The notes under the pieces were generated by a model. It was not told the DNA's origin. It searched no databases and saw only the letters and a list, made by a program, of their open reading frames with translations. A program made the position numbers and the translations under genes. From assembly GCF_009711225.1 (NCBI RefSeq), contig NZ_WMIE01000001.1:806001-870000 (forward strand): a stretch of DNA of 64,000 nt, in the 5' to 3' direction. Of the stretch, positions 1 through 8,608 are shown one piece after another. How positions within the stretch are numbered: the stretch's first letter is position 1; every line of letters begins with the position of its first letter. The stretch comes from Paracoccus aestuariivivens. Lineage in GTDB: Bacteria > Pseudomonadota > Alphaproteobacteria > Rhodobacterales > Rhodobacteraceae.

Positions 1-772
1 GACCTTCCTGCTGTTCGGGGGGGCCGAGGGCACTTTGGGTGTCACCGCAAGCTGGATCGTCGGCGGGCTGGCATCACTTGCCGCGCTCTGGGTGATCCTG
101 TCGGGTCGCCGCCGCAAGCAGGCGCATGGATTTCCAGTGCGCCCGATCTGGGCCGAGGGCGCGGTCATGGCGCTGGTCGTCGCGCTGATCATGGGCTTTG
201 TCGCCATTCTGAACAGCTATGAAGTTCCGCAAGCCAAGCTGAAGCGCATCTTCGAGGCGCGCGGGGAAGCGATGCCCGAGGGGTTCACGGCCGGCTACGG
301 GTTGCCGATCTCGGTCCTGATCCTGATTATGGTCGCGGTCGCGATGACCGTGATCGCCAGCCGCACCCGCTTTGGCCGCTACATCTTTGCGACCGGCGGC
401 AACCCGGATGCGGCGGAACTTTCGGGCATCAACACGCGGTTGCTGACGGTCAAGATCTTCGCGTTGATGGGGTTCCTGTGCGGGTTGTCCGCGATCATCG
501 CGCAGGCGCGGCTGCAGTCACACCCGAATGATATCGGCACGCTGGACGAATTGCGGGTGATCGCCGCGGCGGTCATCGGCGGCACGGCGCTGTCGGGCGG
601 GATCGGCACGATCTATGGTGCGATCCTTGGCGCGTTGATCATGCAAAGCCTGCAATCGGGCATGGCGATGGTCGGTGCCGACGCGCCCTTGCAGAATATC
701 GTTGTCGGCGTGGTTCTGGTCTTTGCCGTCTGGATCGACATCCAATATCGCAGAAGGCTGGGGATGCGATGA
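1..772 (+). CDS. xylH: Sugar ABC transporter permease, XylH type (5' end outside window)
   Basis: C-terminal part of an inner-membrane permease of the xylose/ribose import family. The reading frame is open from base 2, so the true start lies before the window. Hydrophobic helices alternate with short loops, and the conserved stretches [34 protein letters not shown] and [16 protein letters not shown] are those of XylH. Its last codons overlap the next gene by four bases (ATGA), so the two are translationally coupled. Substrate is presumed to be D-xylose or a similar sugar; the binding protein that would decide this is not in the window. Confidence 0.88.
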   Translation, partial: TFLLFGGAEGTLGVTASWIVGGLASLAALWVILSGRRRKQAHGFPVRPIWAEGAVMALVVALIMGFVAILNSYEVPQAKLKRIFEARGEAMPEGFTAGYGLPISVLILIMVAVAMTVIASRTRFGRYIFATGGNPDAAELSGINTRLLTVKIFALMGFLCGLSAIIAQARLQSHPNDIGTLDELRVIAAAVIGGTALSGGIGTIYGAILGALIMQSLQSGMAMVGADAPLQNIVVGVVLVFAVWIDIQYRRRLGMR

Positions 773-1515
773 TACCTTTAGTGGAAATGCGCGACATCTC
801 GATCGCTTTCGGCGGCATCAAGGCGGTCGATCACGTTTCGATCGACCTTTATCCGGGCGAGGTCGTGGGCCTGTTGGGTCATAACGGGGCGGGGAAATCG
901 ACCCTGATCAAATGCCTGTCCGGCGCATACAAACCGGATGCCGGTGAGATCTATATCGACGGCCAAAAGGCCGAGATCCGCAACACCCGCGACGCCCGCG
1001 CCCTGAATATCGAGACGATTTACCAGACGCTGGCCTTGGCCGATAATCTGGACGCCGCCTCGAACCTGTTTCTGGGGCGGGAACTGGTGACGCCCTCGGG
1101 GCTGCTCGATGAGGCCCGGATGGAGGCCGAGACCCGCCGCATCATGGCCCGGCTGAACCCCAATTTCCGCAAATTCGCCGAGCCAGTCAGCGCGCTGTCG
1201 GGCGGGCAGCGGCAATCGGTGGCCATTGCCCGCGCGGTCTATTTCAACGCCCGCATCCTGATCATGGACGAACCGACCGCCGCGCTTGGACCGCAGGAAA
1301 CCCAGATGGTTGCCGAACTGATCCAAGAGCTGAAACGCCAAGGTCTGGGCATTTTTTTGATCGAGCATGACATCCATGCCGTGATGAAGCTATGCGACCG
1401 CGCGGTGGTGATGAAGAACGGCCAGCGCGTCGGCACGGTGCGCGTGGATGAAGTCACCGATGACGAGATCCTTGGCATGATCATCATGGGCAAGAAGCCC
1501 GCGCAGGCTGCCTAG
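769..1515 (+). CDS. xylG: Sugar ABC transporter ATP-binding protein, single-domain XylG type
   Basis: Cytoplasmic ATPase that powers the preceding permease. Walker A (GHNGAGKST) is at residues 38-46, the ABC signature LSGGQ at 143-147 and Walker B (ILIMDEP) at 163-169. At 248 residues it holds one ABC domain, while the Escherichia coli XylG/RbsA proteins carry two fused domains. The one-domain form is common beside XylH in alphaproteobacteria and would work as a homodimer. The ATG overlaps the stop of the permease gene by four bases. Substrate is inferred from the partner only. Confidence 0.85.
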   Translation: MIPLVEMRDISIAFGGIKAVDHVSIDLYPGEVVGLLGHNGAGKSTLIKCLSGAYKPDAGEIYIDGQKAEIRNTRDARALNIETIYQTLALADNLDAASNLFLGRELVTPSGLLDEARMEAETRRIMARLNPNFRKFAEPVSALSGGQRQSVAIARAVYFNARILIMDEPTAALGPQETQMVAELIQELKRQGLGIFLIEHDIHAVMKLCDRAVVMKNGQRVGTVRVDEVTDDEILGMIIMGKKPAQAA

Positions 1516-1543
1516 TCACGATTTGCCCGTCCCTGATATGGCA

Positions 1544-3175
1544 TCAATTCGCGAGTCCCGCGCGCGACAGGAACGCCAGTTCGGTCTTGATGATCTGGGG
1601 ATCACGGTAGCAATCGCCCTCGGCCCAACGGCTCAGGGTCAAACGAGGCTGCATTCCCGAAGCGCTTGCGACCCATCGGCGGGCCTCGGCGGGTTTGCCA
1701 AGCTGCATCAGGGAAATTGCCGCGCTGAGATTCATGTAGGCGGACAGATCGGGAACCTGCTGGAACTCGATCACGGCCTGCGCGTGGCGTCCCATCAACC
1801 GGTAGGCATTGCCGCGATGGGCGTGTGAATGGGTTTTGATCTGGGGATCCCATGCTGCCGCCTGATCGATCCAGCCAAGTGCGGTACGATAATCGCCCGC
1901 GCAGACCAGCACCTCGGCCAAGCTGTTCAGCATCCTGCCATCGTAAGGCGACAAAGCCACGGCCTCTTGCGCCTGTCTGACCGCAAAATCGAAATCATGG
2001 CTTTGCATCAGGACAAACGCGTTCAGCCAATAGGCATCGCGACGAACCTCGAAGCTAAGGTCATCCGCAGCCAACACTTCACGCACCAGTTCAGCGGCCT
2101 TGGCAGCATGGAGGTCGGCATCCTTGTCGCGATAGGTCCGATAAGCTGTCAGATGATACCAGCCCAGTTTGACCTTGAGCAACGTCGAGTTCGGAAAATG
2201 GCGTAGCCCCTCGGCCCAGACAGCGCCAGCACGGTCGTTGTCCCCGGAGTCCTCGGCATCGGCGTAGAGATCAAGGCCACGCAGATAATAGTCGAATTCG
2301 CCCAAGCTGGATTTCTGACTTTCCCAGGCCTGACGGTACTGGGCGCGTTTGATCTCGCTTTTCTCGCCAATCAGGCTGGAAATGATCTGGCTGGTTACAT
2401 CGTCATGCTGGATCGAACTACCGGACGCCGTCCTATCAAAACGCTGCGACCACATGCTTCGCCCCGTCGTCGCATCGCTGAGCTGCGCCACAATCCGCAG
2501 GCTGTCACCGCTTTTGCGCACGCTGCCATCAAGGACATAATCGGCATCCAACTCATGACCGATCTGGCGAACGTCGACCGGACCCTGCCCATATTTGAAC
2601 GAGGAGTTGCGGGCAATCACCGCAACGCCCGCCGATTGCGCCAGCATCGAGATAATATCCTCGGCCACGCCTTTCCCAAGAGAATCGACCGACGGGTCAG
2701 CACCCAGATTGACAAAAGGCAATACCGCAACCCTTGGAGGGTCAGGCAATCTGCTGGTCGTACGAGGCCAGAACGCGACGATCACAAAGCACAACAGCGC
2801 GACCAATCCCAGAACGTGCCACATAGAGCCGCGCGGGGGACGAACCGCAGGTACATCATCGATCGGCAAAACCAGCCGATATCCACGTCTGGGCACGGTC
2901 TTGAGCAGCACACGGTTCTTGTCCCCCAAAGCACGGCGAATATCACCGATACATTGAACAAGGCTGTCATCCGTGACCGCTGTCCCCTTCCAGACCGCGT
3001 CGATCAGGGCATCTTTGCCGACCACACGGCCGCGCTGCCTGACCAACTCGCGCAACACGGCGAAACTTTGGGCCCGCAGGGGAATGTCCGAGCCGCTGGC
3101 ATTTTGCAGCGTCCCCGCCGACAGATTCACCGTGACGTCATTCAGAACCAGTCTGGGTGCGATACATCCGTCCAT
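1544..3175 (-). CDS. CadC/ToxR-like membrane regulator with TolB-like and TPR domains
   Basis: A 543-residue one-component regulator. Residues 8-105 form an OmpR/CadC-type winged helix, including PLRAQSFAVLRELV and the typical ending TVPRRGYRLVLP. One transmembrane helix follows at about 118-136. A TolB-like N-terminal domain (VAVLPFVNLGADP, LDGSVRKSGDSLRI) spans roughly 145-270, and helical TPR-like repeats run to the end. This layout is frequent next to adenylate cyclase-like or transporter genes in alphaproteobacteria; the signal and targets are unknown. Transcribed alone and convergent with the XylG-type gene, 28 bases away. The start (ATG at 3175) has only a weak ribosome binding site. 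Confidence 0.85.
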   Translation of the reverse strand: MDGCIAPRLVLNDVTVNLSAGTLQNASGSDIPLRAQSFAVLRELVRQRGRVVGKDALIDAVWKGTAVTDDSLVQCIGDIRRALGDKNRVLLKTVPRRGYRLVLPIDDVPAVRPPRGSMWHVLGLVALLCFVIVAFWPRTTSRLPDPPRVAVLPFVNLGADPSVDSLGKGVAEDIISMLAQSAGVAVIARNSSFKYGQGPVDVRQIGHELDADYVLDGSVRKSGDSLRIVAQLSDATTGRSMWSQRFDRTASGSSIQHDDVTSQIISSLIGEKSEIKRAQYRQAWESQKSSLGEFDYYLRGLDLYADAEDSGDNDRAGAVWAEGLRHFPNSTLLKVKLGWYHLTAYRTYRDKDADLHAAKAAELVREVLAADDLSFEVRRDAYWLNAFVLMQSHDFDFAVRQAQEAVALSPYDGRMLNSLAEVLVCAGDYRTALGWIDQAAAWDPQIKTHSHAHRGNAYRLMGRHAQAVIEFQQVPDLSAYMNLSAAISLMQLGKPAEARRWVASASGMQPRLTLSRWAEGDCYRDPQIIKTELAFLSRAGLAN

Positions 3176-3355
3176 CCCGCCACCTCAGCAGAACGATCCA
3201 AGCCTTCACTTCAAAGATACATCAGTTCCGAAACCCGTCAGGCCTGACCTTTCGTTTAAATTTCGTGATCTTTCGGCGCGGTTTCAGGACAGGCAAATAT
3301 CAGGCATGCTGACCTGTTCTTGTGCAAATTCACAATGAACCGACAGGAGCAGATC

Positions 3356-3562
3356 ATGATTGCCTTGGTCATCGCCGCATGCATGACAATGACTCAGGAA
3401 TGTCGAAATTTCGAGTTGCTATATGATGCATATGACGTGTCGTTAATGACCTGCATGATGGCAGGACAACCGCAAGTGGCTCTGTGGAAAACACAAAATC
3501 CTAAATGGCAGATCTCGCGATGGCATTGCGAGACCCATGACACAAGAAGCTCAAGCATTTGA
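3356..3562 (+). CDS. Small conserved-looking protein, function unknown
   Basis: A 68-residue protein that I cannot assign. The chosen ATG at 3356 follows a good AGGAG at 3345-3349 with six bases of spacing; an in-frame start 36 bases upstream has no such site. The N-terminus is short and hydrophobic (MIALVIAACMTM). Four cysteines (9, 16, 32 and 58 approximately) and a tryptophan-rich C-terminal part (QNPKWQISRWHC) suggest a small disulfide-bonded or metal-binding secreted protein. It lies between divergent and unrelated genes. It could be a chance reading frame, but the ribosome binding site and residue composition favour a real gene. Confidence 0.5.
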   Translation: MIALVIAACMTMTQECRNFELLYDAYDVSLMTCMMAGQPQVALWKTQNPKWQISRWHCETHDTRSSSI

Positions 3563-3715
3563 TTAAATTACGAATAAATGCGCGGACAAACTTTGCCTGA
3601 TTTGACCTATCCAAATGGGTAGGTGCGCGGGCAGACAAAATAAAGTGACGAACGCTCATTCGAGGTTACACTGACGCGGTAATGATTTCGGCTTGCCTTT
3701 GCGAGGCCACCCGTA

Positions 3716-4828
3716 ATGACCAATGCACCTATTTTTGTAACACGCCCTGTTTTGCCCCCCCTTTCCGAGATGATGCCATTCCTCGAAAGGATCTGGAGCA
3801 GCCGCATTCTTTCGAATAACGGTCCGCTGCTCCAGCAGTTCGAGGCCAATCTGGCCAGTTATCTGGGGGTCCAGCACCTTTCAGTAGTGTGCAACGCCTC
3901 GCTTGGGCTGGTTCTGTCGCTCAGGCATTTCGGGATCACCGGCGAGGTCATCACCTCTCCGTTTTCATTCGTCGCCACCGCCCATGCAATTCGCTGGGCT
4001 GGCGCACAACCGGTCTTTGCCGATGTGGACCCGAACACGCTGAACCTTGATCCGGAAACGGTCGAGGCACAGATCACGCCGCAGACACAGGCGATCATGG
4101 CCGTCCATTGCTACGGCATTCCTTGTGACACCGAGGGGCTGGCAGCCGTCGCCCGCCGCAACGGGTTGAAGCTGATCTATGACGCGGCACATGCTTTCGG
4201 GGTACGGAAAGGCGGCGCTCCCTTGGTGGCCGAGGGCGATATGTCGGTCATCAGTTTCCACGCCACGAAGGTATTCCACAGCTTCGAGGGTGGGGCGATT
4301 ATCTCGCCGGATCGGCAGACCAAAGTCGCGATCGACCGGCTGATGAATTACGGTATCGTCGACGAAGTGACTGTCTCGGAAGTCGGGCTGAACACCAAGA
4401 TGAGCGAGCTGCACGCGGCCGTGGGTTTGGCGATGCTGCCGCGAATTGACGAGATCATCGACGCCCGCGACCGTGTGGCCAACCGCTATTGGCAATCGCT
4501 GTCGCAAATTCCGGGCCTGCATTGCCTTTGCCCGCCGGGCCAACCCGGACATAACTCTTACGCCTTTCCGGTCCGGATCGGCCAAGATTACCCGATCAGC
4601 CGGGACGAACTATACACGCAGTTGCGTCTGGAAGGCATCTTCGCCCGACGCTACTTCCATCCGTTGATCTCGGATCTGCCGATGTATTCCGGTCTGCCTT
4701 CGACAGCAGAGGGCCGCTTACCACGCGCCCGCGCCGCAGGGGATGAGATCTTGTGCCTACCGCTTTACCCCGATCTTGCCGAGGCGGATCAGGATCGCAT
4801 CATCGGAATCGTCAGCCGGCCATGTTGA
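3716..4828 (+). CDS. DegT/DnrJ/EryC1-family PLP-dependent aminotransferase
   Basis: A 370-residue sugar aminotransferase of the ArnB/PseC type, which transfers an amino group to a nucleotide-linked keto sugar. The PLP lysine is K185 in FHATKVFHSFEGGAI, and the pocket motifs are visible at TSPFSFVATAHAI, ADVDPNTLNLDP and IYDAAHAFGV. The enzyme is normal in length. It starts a three-gene cluster: the next ATG overlaps its stop codon by seven bases. The glycosyltransferase neighbours suggest it makes an amino sugar for a surface polysaccharide or glycan, but no dehydratase for the precursor is encoded nearby. Confidence 0.85.
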   Translation: MTNAPIFVTRPVLPPLSEMMPFLERIWSSRILSNNGPLLQQFEANLASYLGVQHLSVVCNASLGLVLSLRHFGITGEVITSPFSFVATAHAIRWAGAQPVFADVDPNTLNLDPETVEAQITPQTQAIMAVHCYGIPCDTEGLAAVARRNGLKLIYDAAHAFGVRKGGAPLVAEGDMSVISFHATKVFHSFEGGAIISPDRQTKVAIDRLMNYGIVDEVTVSEVGLNTKMSELHAAVGLAMLPRIDEIIDARDRVANRYWQSLSQIPGLHCLCPPGQPGHNSYAFPVRIGQDYPISRDELYTQLRLEGIFARRYFHPLISDLPMYSGLPSTAEGRLPRARAAGDEILCLPLYPDLAEADQDRIIGIVSRPC

Positions 4829-5874
4829 ACGCAGCGCTGATCTCGCGCAATTTCGCGCGCCTCCTGCGTCGCGGGCCGGTGGACCTGACCCATTATGCCG
4901 TTGAACGTCATGAGCTTTGTCCGGCCGAGGAAACGGGCAGGTCGGCAGCGCTGTATCCCGAAGGGGCGATGGACCGGATCGTCGCCCTTTCCCCCTGGCG
5001 CAACCTCGATCTTGAAATGGGGCTGATTCAGGGTACCCCGATCAGGCACGAAGCGACCGAAGTATTGGTCGTGCCCGATGTCAGTCTTGCCGGAGCCTAC
5101 CTGTATCGCGGCGGCGCGAAGGAACGCATCGGGATTGGCGAGGCCAAGCTTTATGACCGTGATCTGGAATCACGCAGGGTCATACCCGAAGCGCATCTGG
5201 TCTCATCGTGGATGGGCGCGGATTTTTTCGGCAACTTCATGCAGGACAGTTTACCGTTAGAATTGGTTCCGCCCCCGGATGCTCTACGGATCGTCGCACC
5301 GACCAAGCCCTATATGCATGAGGCAGGCTATCGCGCGCTGTTCGACCTGCCGCCTCCGCCGATGCCGCGACACGCTAAGATCAGCCGTCTGAGCCTTTAT
5401 CGCGATTTTTCCCAGAACAGCTTCAAACTGGCGCGATATAACGAGTTGCGCACACGGTTGCGCGCCAATCTTGGGGAAATCCCGCCATCTGCCGGTGTGT
5501 TCCTGCGCCGGGGATCGTCGCTGGGCGAGCCTCGGCGGCTGCTCAACGAAGAGGCCGTGATCGAGTTTCTCGCTACCTTGGGCTTCGATATTCTCGATCC
5601 GGAAAGGATGGGCGCGGATTCGATCGCCCGTGTCGCACTGGACGCACCGGTGGTGGTTGCCGTCGAAGGCAGCCATTTGGGCCATGCGATCTATACGCTT
5701 GCGGCAGGTGGATCGCTGTTGGTCATCCAACCGCCCTACCGCTTCGCGATGCCCTATAAAGAGGTAACCGATTGCATGGGAATGAAGTTCGGCTTCGTGG
5801 TGGGTCTTCCGGCGGAAGGCGGGTTTGTCGCCGATATTGATGAAATCAAGCAGATGCTGGAGCGTTTGGCATGA
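4822..5874 (+). CDS. GT61-like (DUF563) glycosyltransferase
   Basis: A 350-residue protein whose C-terminal half fits the GT61 (DUF563) family: an RRGSS segment (FLRRGSSLGEPRRLLNEE), then EEAVIEFLATLGFDILDPE, then VVVAVEGSHLGHAIYTLAAGGSLLVIQPP, which is the family's nucleotide-sugar fold. The start was set at the ATG at 4822, overlapping the aminotransferase stop by seven bases, instead of an in-frame ATG 69 bases upstream that lies within the aminotransferase coding region. Its stop overlaps the next gene by four bases. Acceptor and donor are not predictable. The first 150 residues are not recognisable. Confidence 0.68.
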   Translation: MLNAALISRNFARLLRRGPVDLTHYAVERHELCPAEETGRSAALYPEGAMDRIVALSPWRNLDLEMGLIQGTPIRHEATEVLVVPDVSLAGAYLYRGGAKERIGIGEAKLYDRDLESRRVIPEAHLVSSWMGADFFGNFMQDSLPLELVPPPDALRIVAPTKPYMHEAGYRALFDLPPPPMPRHAKISRLSLYRDFSQNSFKLARYNELRTRLRANLGEIPPSAGVFLRRGSSLGEPRRLLNEEAVIEFLATLGFDILDPERMGADSIARVALDAPVVVAVEGSHLGHAIYTLAAGGSLLVIQPPYRFAMPYKEVTDCMGMKFGFVVGLPAEGGFVADIDEIKQMLERLA

Positions 5875-7115
5875 GGGGTGATCTGCTGGAAGGTCCGAAT
5901 GAATTGATCCTGTTGCCCTCGTTGCAAGCGCAGCGTGGGCCGAATGGCGGCTTGGTCCTGACCCAGAAATACATGGAGGGCGCGGCCGAATACGCCAAGA
6001 ACTGGCCCGGTCCGGTCACCAGCCTTGTCGCTTTGGACGACCAGCCGACCACGGATATGGACCATCACGAATACATGCCCGGCGAAGGCGAAACCGGACT
6101 TGAACTTCGCCTCTCCAACACCGAGGCCCTGGTCAGCCGTCTGGCCAATGCCGCTCAGGTCGTGGCCTTTCTTGCGCGCAACGAATTACCGATGCTTGAT
6201 GTTTGCCAAAGGATGGGCTTGCCGGTGGTGTTCGTGACCGAGTACTCGCCACACACCGAACGCCAGATATTAGCCTCGGAAAAGCTCAATCCGTTGAAAC
6301 GCCTGCGCAGGCATGTCTGGCTTTGGCGCACCGAGAAAATACGCCGTAAGATGGTAGCCCGCGCTGCCGGTCTGCAATGCAGCGGGACGCCTACCTATGA
6401 GAACTACCGGCAACTCAATCCCGACACTATGCTGTTTTTTGACAATCGGGTGCGCGCCTCCGAGGTCATTTCGGATCAGGCGATGGAGGCCAAACTTCAG
6501 CACATCCGTGCCAAAGAGCCGCTGCGCCTTGTCTTCGGCGGCCGGATGATCCCGATGAAGGGTGTGATGGAACTTCCGCGCGTCGCTGCAGAATTGCGCA
6601 GGCTAGGTGTGCCATTCGTCTTCGACGTCTACGGTTCTGGCCCCCAACAAGCAGAATTGCAGGCAAAGATCGAAGCCGAAGGGTTACGGGAACAAATGAT
6701 CCTGCGTGGCGTCCTTGATTTCCAGACCGGATGGATTCCCTATTTGCGTCAATCCGCCGACATGTTTGTCTGCTGCCACACGCAAGGCGACCCCTCCAGC
6801 ACCTATCCCGAGGTGATGTCCTGCGGTGTGCCGATCGCGGGATATGCGAACGACGCCTTTCGCGGCATTGTCGAGGTTTCGGGATCGGGCTGGCAGGTGC
6901 CTATATTTGATGCCGGTGCTTTGGCGCGCACCATCGCGCGGCTGCACGAGAACCGGAACGAGATCGCTGCGTCGGCCCAGAAAGCGCGGGACTTCGCCCG
7001 CCAGCATGTTTTCGAGGTAACCTTCGCCGCCCGCGCCGCGCATTTCGTCCGCACGAGCAGGCTTCCCAAAGGAATGAAACCTGAATCGGCCCTTGCGCCT
7101 TCGGAACCGGCCTGA
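5871..7115 (+). CDS. Glycosyltransferase family 4-like protein
   Basis: A 414-residue GT-B fold transferase. The C-terminal half carries the GT4 pattern: LRLVFGGRMIPMKGVMELPRV, FVFDVYGSGPQQAELQ, an acidic EVMSCGVPIAGY nucleotide-sugar site and a terminal helix. The N-terminal half (acceptor domain) is less conserved. It overlaps the preceding gene by four bases (ATGA) and ends the three-gene cluster. It probably adds a sugar to a cell-surface glycan together with the GT61-like protein. No export or polymerase gene is adjacent, so the product may be handled by proteins encoded elsewhere. Confidence 0.8.
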   Translation: MRGDLLEGPNELILLPSLQAQRGPNGGLVLTQKYMEGAAEYAKNWPGPVTSLVALDDQPTTDMDHHEYMPGEGETGLELRLSNTEALVSRLANAAQVVAFLARNELPMLDVCQRMGLPVVFVTEYSPHTERQILASEKLNPLKRLRRHVWLWRTEKIRRKMVARAAGLQCSGTPTYENYRQLNPDTMLFFDNRVRASEVISDQAMEAKLQHIRAKEPLRLVFGGRMIPMKGVMELPRVAAELRRLGVPFVFDVYGSGPQQAELQAKIEAEGLREQMILRGVLDFQTGWIPYLRQSADMFVCCHTQGDPSSTYPEVMSCGVPIAGYANDAFRGIVEVSGSGWQVPIFDAGALARTIARLHENRNEIAASAQKARDFARQHVFEVTFAARAAHFVRTSRLPKGMKPESALAPSEPA

Positions 7116-7216
7116 CGGCGGAATAGCCCTTGACCCCGTCGGAATTGACGACAGCAATGCCTGTGACCGCGATGCAGCATTCCAAGCCGCGCGCGCAAAA
7201 GCAGGACAAGAACGAC

Positions 7217-7921
7217 ATGAGCGCCACTTACGCCTTTACTCCGGCTCCGATCCCGACCCTTCCGGTGGCCGGAGATGATACGCTGTTCCCGATCCGCCGC
7301 ATCTATTGCGTCGGGCGCAACTTCGCCGAACACGCAATCGAAATGGGCCACGACCCCGACAAGGAACCACCCTTCTTTTTCCAGAAGAACCCCGACGCCA
7401 TCGTGCCTCTGGGCGGGGACTTCCCCTACCCCACCGCTTCCGCGGATGTCCATCATGAGGTTGAACTGGTTGTTGCGCTCAAATCCGGCGGCACCGATAT
7501 CGCGATCGAGGACGCGCTTGATTGCGTCTACGGCTACGGCGTCGGTTTGGACATGACGCGCCGTGACCTGCAAGCCACCGCCAAGAAAATGGGCCGCCCG
7601 TGGGAGGTCGCGAAATCCTTCGAGGCCTCGGCCCCGTGCAGCGCCATCCATGCGGTCGCCGAAATCGGCCATCCCACCAACGGCGCCCTATGGGCCAAGG
7701 TCAACGGCGAGGTCCGCCAAACCGGAGACCTGAACCAGATGATCTGGAAAGTTCCCGAAATGATCGCCTATCTCTCCCGCTTGTTCGAGCTACGTCCGGG
7801 CGATCTGATTTTTACAGGAACTCCGGCAGGCGTCGGCGCGGTCATTGCCGGTGACCGGATCGAAGCCAGCATCGAGGGGATCGACGCAATTCACGTCAAC
7901 GTCGTCGAACCACGGTCCTGA
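7217..7921 (+). CDS. Fumarylacetoacetate hydrolase (FAH) family protein
   Basis: A 234-residue FAH-fold enzyme, the family that includes fumarylpyruvate hydrolase and acylpyruvases acting on 2,4-diketo acids. Visible family features are RRIYCVGRNFAEHAIEMG, a metal-binding EVELVVAL segment (HHEVE), VYGYGVGLDMTRRDLQ and the closing FTGTPAGVGAV. I placed the start at ATG 7217 because the family begins shortly before TPAPIPTLPV; longer in-frame starts would add 29 unlikely residues. An AGGA lies about ten bases upstream. The gene stands alone. Its last 130 bases are overlapped on the other strand by the extended DUF3008 reading frame. Confidence 0.85.
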   Translation: MSATYAFTPAPIPTLPVAGDDTLFPIRRIYCVGRNFAEHAIEMGHDPDKEPPFFFQKNPDAIVPLGGDFPYPTASADVHHEVELVVALKSGGTDIAIEDALDCVYGYGVGLDMTRRDLQATAKKMGRPWEVAKSFEASAPCSAIHAVAEIGHPTNGALWAKVNGEVRQTGDLNQMIWKVPEMIAYLSRLFELRPGDLIFTGTPAGVGAVIAGDRIEASIEGIDAIHVNVVEPRS

Positions 7922-8149
7922 ACGCTCTGCCACGGTGGGAGGTTCTACCGCCCGCCGTATCACCTTTTTGGCGACGTGTTCGGGTTTGCCGCGATGCTTG
8001 GTTTTGGCGAGGTCTTCGAGTTTCGCTTCGGACATCGAGGCAAACATTTCCTTCGAGGCCCCGCGCAATTCGCCTTTCTTCGTGTCGCCCCGCTTGGCTG
8101 AAAGCGCCGCGCCTGCGGCTTTCTGTTGGGCTTTGGACTTTGCGGGCAT
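7790..8149 (-). CDS. DUF3008 family protein with abnormal C-terminal extension
   Basis: The first 62 residues (MPAKSKAQQKAAGAALSAKR to GKPEHVAKK) match the small basic DUF3008 proteins, which usually end near that point and whose role is unknown. Here the frame runs on for another 57 residues, in antisense to the 3' end of the FAH gene. An A5 tract on the coding strand (7969-7965) lies exactly at the expected end; with one A fewer the frame would stop at TGA after AKR. So this is either a frameshifted version, a sequencing error, or a genuine longer protein. An in-frame ATG at 8203 gives a longer and less likely start. Confidence 0.7.
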   Translation of the reverse strand: MPAKSKAQQKAAGAALSAKRGDTKKGELRGASKEMFASMSEAKLEDLAKTKHRGKPEHVAKKVIRRAVEPPTVAERSGPWFDDVDVNCVDPLDAGFDPVTGNDRADACRSSCKNQIART

Positions 8150-8213
8150 GGAATCTTCCTCTGCCTGATGAGGCGGCGCGGGACAATCCCGCGCCGCCGT
8201 CATTTCTGCCGGA

Positions 8214-8510
8214 TCAGTGGTGATGCTCTGGCATCCGCTTCAACTCATCCTTGCTGTATCGCGTCACGGCATGAACTGTGCCACTCAGATCGCGCATCAG
8301 ATCAAGATCGCGCAACGCGAGCGCGACCGGTCTTGCTCCGATCCCGAGGATACCGCCCACTTCGACAATGGCCTGACCATCCGGTCCCGAGCCATGCAGA
8401 TGCGAAATAGCGCCGACTTTTTCATCATCCGGCCCATAAACCGCAGCGCCATCCAATATCGCGTCGGTCAGTTCCTCCGCGCGAAGGCGGTCATGCAATG
8501 CGTGGTCCAT
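8214..8510 (-). CDS. PRC-barrel domain protein
   Basis: A 98-residue protein with a single PRC-barrel-like domain: ELTDAILDGAAVYGPDDEKVGAISHLHGSG is the typical opening beta segment with a variable ligand or protein contact, followed by IVEVGGILGIGARPVAL. The start is fixed by an AGGAGG eight bases before the ATG at 8510. Proteins of this kind occur widely in alphaproteobacteria, often near stress or envelope genes, and bind other proteins; no specific function can be given. It is transcribed in the same direction as the DUF3008 gene, 64 bases upstream of it. Confidence 0.78.
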   Translation of the reverse strand: MDHALHDRLRAEELTDAILDGAAVYGPDDEKVGAISHLHGSGPDGQAIVEVGGILGIGARPVALALRDLDLMRDLSGTVHAVTRYSKDELKRMPEHHH

Positions 8511-8608
8511 TTTCAGGTCCTCCTGACTGGTTTCAGCATGCAGAACCAACGTAACCGCGCTGGCCCTGTTCCCCCGCCTCAAGGCGACGTGATCGAAGGA
8601 CGGAAGAC

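Noticed and set aside
2405-3247. 280-codon plus-strand frame opposite the CadC-like regulator
   Set aside because: The minus-strand protein has clear wHTH, TM and TPR order; the plus frame is an antisense shadow.
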